Assembly (NCBI GenBank): GCA_963978545.1
Contig: OZ021722.1
Location: 4,344,001 to 4,408,000 of the forward strand
Reading direction: 5' to 3'
DNA from: Linyphia triangularis
Lineage: Eukaryota; Arthropoda; Arachnida; Araneae; Linyphiidae
DNA length: 64,000 nt
Shown here: positions 21,411 to 31,129 of the stretch, piece after piece
How the letters are laid out: every line of letters starts with the position of its first letter
Position numbering within the stretch: position 1 is the stretch's first letter
The notes under the pieces: generated by a model
Seen by the model: only the letters and a program-made list of their open reading frames with translations
The model's database searches: none
Told to the model about the DNA's origin: nothing
Position numbers and translations under genes: made by a program

Positions 21411-24400
21411 GTGCAAGTAGTTCTTTATAAATCAAAAATCTGTAAAATTTGGATATTGTCTAACTCATGAATAAGCCTGTAAGTAATCAGACATATTCTT
21501 GAATGAGAAAGTAATGAAGGATATTTTATGGTTATCCTCAAAGTCTCTTTTTCACAGTTTAATGAAGCATTTCCATAATGATAACAATAAACACAAAAAT
21601 ATAGATCTGATTTGTAATGGTTAAGGAGGCAATGCTGGAAAGTGTCCCAAAAGCAAATATCACTCTCTGAAGTAAAAACAAGTGCAAGTAGTTCTTTATA
21701 AATTAAAAATCTGTAAAATTTTAATATTGTCTAACCCATGAATAAGCCTGTAAGTAATCAGACATATTCTTGAATGAGAAAGCAATAAAGGATATTTTAT
21801 GGTTATCCTCCAAGTCTCTTTCACAGTTTAATGAAGCATTTCCATAATGATAACAATAAACACAAAAATATAGATCTGATTTGTAATGGTTAAGGAGGCA
21901 ATGCTGGAAAGTGTCCCAAAAGCAAATATCACTATCTGAAGTAAAAACAAGTGCAAGTAGTTCTTTATAAATCAAAAATCTGTAAAATTTGGATATTGTC
22001 TAACCCATGAATAAGCCTGTAAGTAATCAGACATATTCTTGAATGAGAAAGTAATGAAGGATATTTTATGGTTATCCTCAAAGTCTCTTTCACAGTTTAA
22101 TGAAGCATTTCCATAATGATAACAATAAACACAAAAATATAGATCTGATTTGTAATGGTTAAGGAGGCAATGCTGGAAAGTGTCCCAAAAGCAAATATCA
22201 CTATCTGAAGTAAAAACAAGTGCAAGTAGTTCTTTATAAATCAAAAATCTGTAAAATTTGGATATTGTCTAACCCATGAATAAGCCTGTAAGTAATCAGA
22301 CATATTCTTGAATGAGAAAGTAATGAAGGATATTTTATGGTTATCCTCAAAGTCTCTTTCACAGTTTAATGAAGCATTTCCATAATGATAACAATAAACA
22401 CAAAAATATAGATCTGATTTGTAATGGTTAAGGAGGCAATGCTGGAAAGTGTCCCAAAAGCAAATATCACTATCTGAAGTAAAAACAAGTGCAAGTAGTT
22501 CTTTATAAATCAAAAATCTGTAAAATTTGGATATTGTCTAACCCATGAATAAGCCTGTAAGTAATCAGACATATTCTTGAATGAGAAAGTAATGAAGGAT
22601 ATTTTATGGTTATCCTCAAAGTCTCTTTCACAGTTTAATGAAGCATTTCCATAATGATAACAATAAACACAAAAATATAGATCTGATTTGTAATGGTTAA
22701 GGAGGCAATGCTGGAAAGTGTCCCAAAAGCAAATATCACTCTCTGAAGTAAAAACAAGTGCAAGTAGTTCTTTATAAATCAAAAATCTGTAAAATTTGGA
22801 TATTGTCTAACCCATGAATAAGCCTGTAAGTAATCAGACATATTCTTGAATGAGAAAGTAATGAAGGATATTTTATGGTTATCCTCAAAGTCTCTTTCAC
22901 AGTTTAATGAAGCATTTCCATAATGATAACAATAAACACAAAAATATAGATCTGATTTGTAATGGTTAAGGAGGCAATGCTGGAAAGTGTCCCAAAAGCA
23001 AATATCACTATCTGAAGTAAAAACAAGTGCAAGTAGTTCTTTATAAATCAAAAATCTGTAAAATTTGGATATTGTCTAACCCATGAATAAGCCTGTAAGT
23101 AATCAGACATATTCTTGAATGAGAAAGTAATGAAGGATATTTTATGGTTATCCTCAAAGTCTCTTTCACAGTTTAATGAAGCATTTCCATAATGATAACA
23201 ATAAACACAAAAATATAGATCTGATTTGTAATGGTTAAGGAGGCAATGCTGGAAAGTGTCCCAAAAGCAAATATCACTCTCTGAAGTAAAAACAAGTGCA
23301 AGTAGTTCTTTATAAATCAAAAATCTGTAAAATTTGGATATTGTCTAACCCATGAATAAGCCTGTAAGTAATCAGACATATTCTTGAATGAGAAAGTAAT
23401 GAAGGATATTTTATGGTTATCCTCAAAGTCTCTTTCACAGTTTAATGAAGCATTTCCATAATGATAACAATAAACACAAAAATATAGATCTGATTTGTAA
23501 TGGTTAAGGAGGCAATGCTGGAAAGTGTCCCAAAAGCAAATATCACTATCTGAAGTAAAAACAAGTGCAAGTAGTTCTTTATAAATCAAAAATCTGTAAA
23601 ATTTGGATATTGTCTAACCCATGAATAAGCCTGTAAGTAATCAGACATATTCTTGAATGAGAAAGTAATGAAGGATATTTTATGGTTATCCTCAAAGTCT
23701 CTTTCACAGTTTAATGAAGCATTTCCATAATGATAACAATAAACACAAAAATATAGATCTGATTTGTAATGGTTAAGGAGGCAATGCTGGAAAGTGTCCC
23801 AAAAGCAAATATCACTCTCTGAAGTAAAAACAAGTGCAAGTAGTTCTTTATAAATCAAAAATCTGTAAAATTTGGATATTGTCTAACCCATGAATAAGCC
23901 TGTAAGTAATCAGACATATTCTTGAATGAGAAAGTAATGAAGGATATTTTATGGTTATCCTCAAAGTCTCTTTCACAGTTTAATGAAGCATTTCCATAAT
24001 GATAACAATAAACACAAAAATATAGATCTGATTTGTAATGGTTAAGGAGGCAATGCTGGAAAGTGTCCCAAAAGCAAATATCACTATCTGAAGTAAAAAC
24101 AAGTGCAAGTAGTTCTTTATAAATCAAAAATCTGTAAAATTTGGATATTGTCTAACCCATGAATAAGCCTGTAAGTAATCAGACATATTCTTGAATGAGA
24201 AAGTAATGAAGGATATTTTATGGTTATCCTCAAAGTCTCTTTCACAGTTTAATGAAGCATTTCCATAATGATAACAATAAACACAAAAATATAGATCTGA
24301 TTTGTAATGGTTAAGGAGGCAATGCTGGAAAGTGTCCCAAAAGCAAATATCACTCTCTGAAGTAAAAACAAGTGCAAGTAGTTCTTTATAAATCAAAAAT

Positions 24401-24698
24401 CTGTAAAATTTGGATATTGTCTAACCCATGAATAAGCCTGTAAGTAATCAGACATATTCTTGAATGAGAAAGTAATGAAGGATATTTTATGGTTATCCTC
24501 AAAGTCTCTTTCACAGTTTAATGAAGCATTTCCATAATGATAACAATAAACACAAAAATATAGATCTGATTTGTAATGGTTAAGGAGGCAATGCTGGAAA
24601 GTGTCCCAAAAGCAAATATCACTCTCTGAAGTAAAAACAAGTGCAAGTAGTTCTTTATAAATCAAAAATCTGTAAAATTTGGATATTGTCTAACCCAT
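21411..24698. repeat. Tandem array, 269-bp unit, about 12 copies
   Basis: Using the landmark GTTCTTTATAAATCA, the first interval is 271 bp (21420 to 21691) and later intervals are 269 bp. Inner units are almost base-identical. One position alternates: CACTATCTG and CACTCTCTG alternate regularly between about 22200 and 24340, giving a 538-bp dimer, while the edges break the pattern. Each unit contains, on the plus strand, an open segment reading DIFLNEKVMKDILWLSSKSL followed by SQFNEAFP, a TAA and AATAAA 7 bases later, the structure of a terminal exon. The minus strand is also open for a whole unit, but 269 is not a multiple of three, so no long protein results. Over-assembly of a shorter array is possible. 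Confidence 0.95.
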
Positions 24699-24971
24699 GA
24701 TCTGGGCAGATGCCTTCTGGCAAGTATATTGAGGAAAAGCTGGCAATTAGGTTTCGAATGGAAGAAAACCTGTTAGAGGAAGACCAAGATGATGAAAATT
24801 GTCCACAAGTGAGAGTGAACTTCAAGGCGCTAGAATTTGCCATGGCAATACGCACTAGCAGCCTTGGATCAGACATATTCTTGAATAACAAAGTAATGAA
24901 GGATATTTTATGGTTATCCTCAAAGTCTCTTTCACAGTTCAATGAAGCATTTCCATAATGATAACAATAAA
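24699..24971 (+). pseudogene. Exon-X block fused to terminal-exon-like repeat end
   Basis: Positions 24699-24868 are a 170-bp block also found at 25257-25426 with a single synonymous difference. It sits inside the last array unit and replaces about 15 bp. It continues without interruption into the terminal-exon-like sequence, so one plus frame runs from ATG 24710 (MPSGKYIEEKLAIRFRMEEN...) through SSLG directly into SDIFLN...NEAFP and TAA at 24956-24958, with AATAAA at 24966-24971. Within the coding part of the terminal segment only a few bases differ from array units, while the sequence after the poly-A signal is heavily diverged. The product is acidic, helical-looking and unrecognised. It may be a spliced-copy relic or a recombination product. 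Confidence 0.5.
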
Positions 24972-25256
24972 CACAAAAGTATTATCTGGTTTTTAACGGA
25001 TAAGGAGGCAATTTTGGAAACTATTCCAAAACAAGTATTATAAAGATATTTTTAATATGTTGAAACAAAATTAAAAACTCGCCTTCAAAATCAAACATTA
25101 CAATTTGAATGTTACGATGCTCTGTCACATGATCTGAAGAAGTGCCATGGATTGGTACATTCTCTAAATTCCCCCAAAGACGCAACTAAATTAGAAGATG
25201 GTTGATTAAATTAAAAAAAAATACTAGCATAAGAGTGAAGTAGAGCTAAAATGCAA
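24972..25256. other. Diverged array edge and unique spacer
   Basis: To about 25045 the sequence still aligns to the array unit (AAGGAGGCAAT and GGAAA...CCAAAA motifs) but with many changes. From there to 25256 it is unassigned. Confidence 0.5.
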
Positions 25257-25257
25257 G

Positions 25258-25429
25258 ATCTGGGCAGATGCCTTCTGGCAAGTATATTGAGGAAAAGCTG
25301 GCAATTAGGTTTCGAATGGAAGAAAACCTGTTAGAGGAAGACCAAGATGATGAAAATTGTCCACAAGTAAGAGTGAACTTCAAGGCGCTAGAATTTGCCA
25401 TGGCAATACGCACTAGCAGCCTTGGAGTG
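25258..25429 (+). CDS. Exon X: splice-bounded coding exon, unidentified
   Basis: The exon is preceded by GCAAG and followed by a strong donor GTAAGT at 25430-25435. It is 172 bp long, beginning in phase so that its first base completes a codon and ending in phase 0. It reads SGQMPSGKYIEEKLAIRFRM, then EENLLEEDQDDENCPQVRVN, then FKALEFAMAIRTSSLGV. Acidic in the middle, one Cys, no known domain recognised. Its copy at 24699 differs by one synonymous base (GTA/GTG in a Val codon). The acceptor lacks a strong pyrimidine tract. Exon X ends in phase 0 and the repeated exons of the downstream 283-bp array start in phase 0 on the same strand, so they could belong to one gene. Confidence 0.45.
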
Positions 25430-25435
25430 GTAAGT

Positions 25436-26560
25436 GCAATACAGCTTAATGAACATTAGTGCAGGGAAACAAACCTTACAGGAAAACAGTTTCTGCCTGA
25501 ACTTTCTTAAAAATCAGAATTCAGGTGTGAATTAAAATTGAATAAGGCATTTACTAGATTGGCTCCTCAAATAACAGCACCATTTCATCAGTGTGTACCT
25601 AATGGGGGATGGTGCACATTAAATCAATCATGGCCTCAATGTCCTCTCATAGGTGGGGTGGGGTCAGAGAGAGGGATTTTCACGAGAAGATTTCGATCTC
25701 GTATTCTTCTAGATGCTCAAAATTGCGAGACGTATATATCTGTATCAAGCACTTTAGAAGTAGCAGAAATAGACAGTCGAAACTTCCAAATATATAAACA
25801 TAAAAATATCACGATAGAGCAACCAACAATCAGAAATTGAGGAATAGAAACTGAAACGATCAATTTCAGAGAGATTGGCTTAGAAAATACTTGTCTGCCC
25901 TGTAATAAGCAAATTCATAAAACAACTTTTTCGGAATGTTTCTTACGGTTATAGCTAAATAGTGTTATGGCTTATTATTGTTGCAATTTTCAAATAAGTC
26001 ATGATGTGGATGTTTCTACTTTCTGTCGTTTTATATGAAACTAAGAAGTACATTTGTTTAACACATACCAAATCTTACAGTCATTTCATGTTCCTATTTG
26101 ATGCAAAAGTAACTCTGGCAGGATTCAGAGAGCGCTAATAACTTAAAAAATGACGTCTGAACTCATTTACCTTGTTTACAAAAGCATGTAATGAACTGTT
26201 TCTAGTGTTGCACAGGTGTCGAGACACAATATAATAATAGACACCTATTTAAACAAGAGTACTTTTTATTTTGCATATAATTCACTAAATTTAAATTAAT
26301 ATTTCTCGAAATTGTTTTTTATTATTATTAATTAATATCGGTAGACATTTAGGTAGGAAATCTGTCCCTTACAGTCCAACAGTGATATCATAGACTGGGA
26401 ATGAAAGGGAAGTCTTTGTCTTTGACCATTATTAGTGCATTCACCTTGAGAATAGGGAGACAATTCCATTCATGATGAACGAACGAAGATCTTATTTGTT
26501 GTGGTCTTGTTGCAGACAGGTTATCATTGGGTAAACATATAACAATTAGCTTACCTGTTT
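25436..26560. other. Unassigned DNA
   Basis: The plus frame at 25538-25840 is open for 100 codons (contains CVPNGGWCTLNQSWPQCPL) but has no ATG at its start, no splice support and no recognised motif. It could be an exon, and I do not call it. The remainder is AT-rich. Confidence 0.35.
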
Positions 26561-26567
26561 AGGGTGA

Positions 26568-26850
26568 ATGATACACACACAAACACCAACACACACACAA
26601 AACCAGACCTATACATCCCACTCACACACACAAAACCAGAAGCACACATACACATCAAAACAAACTCACACACAACCAATAACACTCCACAAACAAACCA
26701 ATACAAGCCATAAGCAAAACCAATACAATCCACAGACAAACCAATACAACCCATAAACAAAATCAATACAAACCACAAACAAAACCAATACAACCCATAG
26801 ACAAAAACCATAAACACATAAAACTAAAACTACACACACACACACTACCA
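26568..26850. repeat. CA-rich degenerate microsatellite/minisatellite
   Basis: ACACACAC runs at both ends flank a degenerate CCAATACAA(C/A)CC(A)-type repeat with the core ACCAATACAA recurring about every 27 bp (26697-26800). The long plus and minus frames here come from the absence of stops in this simple sequence. Confidence 0.8.
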
Positions 26851-27735
26851 AATAGGTGCAATGATAACCTTTCGCAACAAAAACACAAACAAAGCAAGGT
26901 CTACGTTTGATTAAAAGAAGTGGATGCTTGAAAAGCTCCCGACTATCAGAAAGTTAACGCATAGTTGGACTTCGACGTACGTGCAGTATATTAATTTAAT
27001 AGAAATTACATTAAGAGTACTCAATCAGTGAATGAGGAAGACTTAAGCTTTTCAAATCTGTTTGACTAAAACTAAATTAGTTTTTACACTACAAATTCAA
27101 AGACTTTCAACTTTGTAAGCCATAACTCGGAAGAAAATTAAAATTTTCCTCACAAAGTTAGAGAGACCATGTTTTTCTAGTATCTAATCTGTGCCTTTCT
27201 ATGCAACAGAGTTACAATTGCATCATACCGTTTCTGCACCTTGTTTATTAATTCAAGTCAAGCGACAAAAACTGGACATTTCTCGTGAACTCTAGTGCTT
27301 GAGACTCGTTTTCTGATCCGTTACAATAGTGTGGAATTGTGCTATAATCCTGCATGCAAGAAGTTAAAGCATGCATGTAAGAGGGACTACTGCGTGTGTC
27401 GATTATTGTCCAGCTTATTTGGCTAGTTATTTGGTGTTAGTCAAAAACAATGTTCTCAATAAGTTAGAAGCCCTTTCAAGCGACTTTACAGTTTCTGTGA
27501 AAACGCGAAGTGCTGACGTGTGAAGCGACTGACTCAAATTATTAGAATTTTTTTCATGTGCTCTACAGTTTGCAGACAAGTATGCTCTATCTCTCATTCT
27601 GGGAAATGCTCAATTTAAGTCAACAAGAGCAATTGGCTTTACGTTAGAAAAAAGCCTAATATTTCAAGGTGATGTGAAGCTAATTATCGTTAAAAAAATT
27701 TATGGAAAGTAAACTAAACTTAAATATAACAGACC
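26851..27735. other. Unassigned DNA between the arrays
   Basis: Mostly AT-rich. Around 27331-27420 a frame without ATG contains six Cys in about 25 codons. It has no signal peptide and ends after about 44 codons. Confidence 0.35.
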
Positions 27736-27945
27736 ATGATAATCTGCAATACTGGAATTGCATGGAAAGTACAGTGGTTATGTGACACCAATCTACAAAC
27801 ACAACGGAAGTTACTGAGCTTCTTGAAACCATGGAAACTATGTTGCTTAAAAGAAGCTGGACTACAGTGGACACAGGAAAAACTGAACCAGAAACACATA
27901 AAGCAGCTATTAAAAAACGCTACTTAAGTGAAGTTAAATCTTTAC
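27736..27945 (+). pseudogene. Outlying ancestral-like copy of the array-2 exon
   Basis: The frame after the TGA at 27781-27783 reads QSTNTTEVTELLETMETMLL, then KRSWTTVDTGKTEPETHKAA and IKKRYLSEVK. The second half aligns with the exon of the 283-bp array (compare TMVAEKTKPATYEEAIKKRY), including the shared TGKT/EKTK and AIKKRY elements. The donor position reads AAGTTAAAT, one base short of the AAG-GTAAAT found in the array. Longer at its 5' side than the array exon. Not recognised as a known family. Confidence 0.4.
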
Positions 27946-28214
27946 CCAACATCTAAACTCACACTTTGAAGTATGGATAAAATTAGGACAACTTTACGCT
28001 ACAATTAGTAAAATTTTTGAATCATACAAATGTATAGTCACTTGTTAATTACTTTGTATAAGGCTTTAAGAACATACAAACATGGAACACAAGAGCTAAG
28101 TCGATAATCTTTTGCTTTAATCATTATAATTTTTTAATTCATTTAATTGAGAAAGAGACAAAAATCTTTCTTTTGCTTTAATTATTACAATTTTTTTTAA
28201 TTCATTTAACTGAG

Positions 28215-28328
28215 AAAGAGACAAAAATGCTGATGATGGAAAAGGAACTGTGTCCTACAATGGTTGCAGAAAAAACTAAACCCGCAACATATGAAGAAGC
28301 TATTAAAAAACGCTACTCAAATATGAAG
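28215..28328 (+). CDS. Array-2 exon, first unit, intact 38 codons
   Basis: Bounded by a good acceptor (pyrimidine-rich TTACAATTTTTTTTAATTC followed by ATTTAACTGAG) and donor GTAAAT at 28329. Length 114 bp, phase 0 at both ends, so it can be included or skipped without changing frame. It reads KETKMLMMEKELCPTMVAEK, then TKPATYEEAIKKRYSNMK. Highly charged and probably helical. No family recognised. Its intact frame contrasts with the inner units. Confidence 0.45.
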
Positions 28329-28544
28329 GTAAATCTTTATCTACCATCTAAATTCACATTTTGAAATATGAATAAAACTGGGACACCTTTACGTACCAAA
28401 TAGTATAAATTTTGAATAATACAATTTATGAGTCACTTGTTACTCAGATAATAGACAAACATAGTACACATATGAGCTAAATTGTTTATCTTGTGCTTCT
28501 TATAATCATGAATTCATGAATTTTTTTAAATTCATTAAACTGAG

Positions 28545-28642
28545 AAAGAGACAAAATTGCTGATGATGGGAAAAGAACTGTGGCCTACAGTGGATGCAGG
28601 GAAAACTAAACCCTCAACATATGACGCTACTCGAATATGAAG
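28545..28642 (+). pseudogene. Array-2 exon, inner unit 1, 16-bp deletion
   Basis: The same exon with a 16-bp deletion removing AAGAAGCTATTAAAAA-type sequence after TATG. It becomes 98 bp, shifts frame and meets TGA just before the donor. It reads KETKLLMMGKELWPTVDAGK before the break. The identical deletion is present in the units starting at 28828, 29111 and 29394. Confidence 0.5.
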
Positions 28643-28827
28643 GTAAATCTTTATCTACCATCTAAATTCACATTTTGAAATATGAATAAAACTGGGACAC
28701 CTTTACGTACCAATTAGAATAAATTTTGAATAATAAAATTTATGAGTCACTTGTTACTCAGATAACAGACAAACATGGTACACATATGAGTTAAATCGCT
28801 TTTAATTTTTAAATTCATTAAACTGAG

Positions 28828-28925
28828 AAAGAGACAAAATTGCTGATGATGGGAAAAGAACTGTGGCCTACAGTGGATGCAGGGAAAACTAAACCCTCAA
28901 CATATGACGCTACTCGAATATGAAG
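28828..28925 (+). pseudogene. Array-2 exon, inner unit 2, 16-bp deletion
   Basis: Same structure and deletion as the unit at 28545. Acceptor and donor motifs kept, so only the frame is lost. Confidence 0.5.
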
Positions 28926-29110
28926 GTAAATCTTTATCTACCATCTAAATTCACATTTTGAAATATGAATAAAACTGGGACACCTTTACGTACCAATTAG
29001 AATAAATTTTGAATAATACAATTTATGAGTCACTTGTTACTCAGATAACAGACAAACATGGTACACATATGAGCTAAATCGCTTTTAATTTTTAAATTCA
29101 TTAAACTGAG

Positions 29111-29208
29111 AAAGAGACAAAATTGCTGATGATGGGAAAAGAACTGTGGCCTACAGTGGATGCAGGAAAAACTAAACCCTCAACATATGACGCTACTCGA
29201 ATATGAAG
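29111..29208 (+). pseudogene. Array-2 exon, inner unit 3, 16-bp deletion
   Basis: As the unit at 28545, with one base difference (GGAAAA for GGGAAA). Confidence 0.5.
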
Positions 29209-29393
29209 GTAAATCTTTATCTACCATCTAAATTCACATTTTGAAATATGAATAAAACTGGGACACCTTTACGTACCAATTAGAATAAATTTTGAATAAT
29301 ACAATTTATGAGTCACTTGTTACTCAGATAACAGACAAACATGGTACACATATGAGCTAAATCGCTTTTAATTTTTAAATTCATTAAACTGAG

Positions 29394-29491
29394 AAAGAGA
29401 CAAAATTGCTGATGATGGGAAAAGAACTGTGGCCTACAGTGGATGCAGGGAAAACTAAACCCTCAACATATGACGCTACTCGAATATGAAG
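29394..29491 (+). pseudogene. Array-2 exon, inner unit 4, 16-bp deletion
   Basis: Same deletion and splice motifs as the other inner units, so all four descend from one deleted copy. Confidence 0.5.
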
Positions 29492-29676
29492 GTAAATCTT
29501 TATCTACCATCTAAATTCACATTTTGAAATATGAATAAAACTGGGACACCTTTACGTACCAATTAGAATAAATTTTGAATAATACAATTTATGAGTCACT
29601 TGTTACTCAGATAACAGACAAACATGGTACACATATGAGCTAAATCGCTTTTAATTTTTAAATTCATTAAACTGAG

Positions 29677-29790
29677 AAAGAGACAAAATTGCTGATAATG
29701 GGAAAAGAACTGTGCCCTACAGTGGATGCAGGAAAAACTAAACCCGCAACATATGAAGCAGGAATTAAAAAACACCACTTGAATATGAAG
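29677..29790 (+). CDS. Array-2 exon, last unit, intact 38 codons
   Basis: Again 114 bp, phase 0-0, acceptor CATTAAACTGAG and donor GTAAAT at 29791. It reads KETKLLIMGKELCPTVDAGK, then TKPATYEAGIKKHHLNMK. It lacks the 16-bp deletion, so the array is flanked by full-length exon copies. Confidence 0.45.
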
Positions 29791-29900
29791 GTAAATATTT
29801 ACCCACCATCTAAATTTACCATTTGAAGAATGAATAAAAGTGGGATATCTTTAAGTACCAATTAGTATAAACTTTGAATCATACAATTTATGACTCACTT

Positions 29901-31129
29901 GTTAATCACTTTGTAAAAGGTTTGATAACATACTAACAAGTCGGACTACAGCTGATGCTGCAAAAACTACATCTGCAAACATGAAACCACCATCCAAACT
30001 CACCCTTAGAAGTACGGAAATCAATGAATGGTTTTAACTGGCACCAGTTAGAAACCAATTAGAAGAATGGAACTTATGAGATAGATAATCTTATGTTTAT
30101 TGTCATTATAAAAGCATTTGAATTCATTAACTGAAAAACTGAACAACAATAAAAATTTTACCACTGACTTAGGTAAGATAAACTAAATAGTATCTAAGCA
30201 TCTTCTAGAGGAGATAAAATTCAGTCATGGTTTTATACTGTAATGTGGAAAATCAAAAAGAATAGCATTTTTTCGGCAATGTGCAATTTATTGTAAAGAG
30301 AGTTGAGTTTAATTGTTGAGCTTACTGCTATCAGAAAGTGATGTTGTGGTTTGAAGAGTGTAAACTTCGAGGAGAGTTCATAACAGTGTATTCAAGTAAT
30401 CATTCAGACCACAAAATATTTGAGATATAATAACAAAAAGTAGATGAAACTGGTAATATAAGACATTCTTCTGTTGACATGCAAAGAGCTAAACAGTCGA
30501 ATATATAATGCATCTGAAGATTTGAGAGATTTCGACCTGAGGGAATCAAACGCATAGAGTTCCAGGGCAAAGCAACTATTTTATTAACAACTAGGCATTA
30601 CGAAAATTACATTTGTTGGTGAATCCAATGGAAGAGGAACTGTTGAACCTCGAGTAAAAAAAAAAGATAAATTGGTTTGTGAAATACATACTATAAATGT
30701 ATTTATCATAGAAACCAATTACTGATTGTAACATAAAAGTAATTTTCGATAAAAGACGATGCGCCATTCTCAACAAAACAAGAAAGCTGTTTGAGTTTTG
30801 AACTGAAAAAACAATCTCTGGAAAATCTTTCGAAATCAGAAAACATAAAAAACTTTCTTATAAATCCCCTATATGTATTGCCAGCTTTATGTGCAAATTA
30901 CTTAAATGATTTTGAGTGCAAATTATTTAAATGATTTTGAGTTCAAATCAAGTTTTCAAAATGTTTGAACCATTGCAATGAAAGGTACTGATTCCGTGCT
31001 TTTGACTAACCATTATCCATTTTTTCATGGCAATTTTTTTTTATCTTCTAAACTTGATAAAATGCATTGCCATCAATAACGATTTCAGCTCCATTGGATG
31101 AGGGCAAACGCATTAATCATCCATTTAAT
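29901..31129. other. Unassigned AT-rich DNA
   Basis: A short direct duplication TTTGAGTGCAAATTA(C/T)TTAAATGA-like occurs at about 30893-30945. No supported gene. Confidence 0.4.

Larger units (their letters stand above)
28107..29900 (+). repeat. Tandem array, 283-bp unit with one small exon each
   Basis: The landmark TGAGAAAGAGACAAAA occurs at 28211, 28541, 28824, 29107, 29390 and 29673. The last five are exactly 283 bp apart, the first interval is 330 bp. A 60-bp piece at the left edge (28107-28166 and 28167-28227) is itself duplicated. Every unit carries an acceptor-like CATTAAACTGAG (or CATTTAACTGAG), an exon-like segment and AAG-GTAAAT as donor. The spacer after the donor is also conserved (TGAATAAAACTGGGACACC). 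Inner units are nearly identical to one another, the outer two are more diverged. Confidence 0.9.

Noticed and set aside
21721..24942. Chain of eleven overlapping 84-95-codon minus-strand frames with 4-base overlaps, resembling an operon
   Set aside because: They are the same repeat unit read repeatedly. The frame changes each unit because 269 is not a multiple of three, the starts are TTG, and the DNA is eukaryotic. The plus strand shows the better coding signal.
26551..26851. Frames of 61-88 codons on both strands over CA-rich DNA
   Set aside because: Stop codons are simply absent from the CA/TG repeat.
27331..27460. Short cysteine-rich frame
   Set aside because: No ATG, no signal peptide, no precursor structure. 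Ends in about 44 codons. Chance clustering of TGC/TGT with GCATGC repeats is likely.
21411..29900. CRISPR-like array
   Set aside because: Units are 269 and 283 bp and repeat end to end with no variable spacers. The host is eukaryotic.
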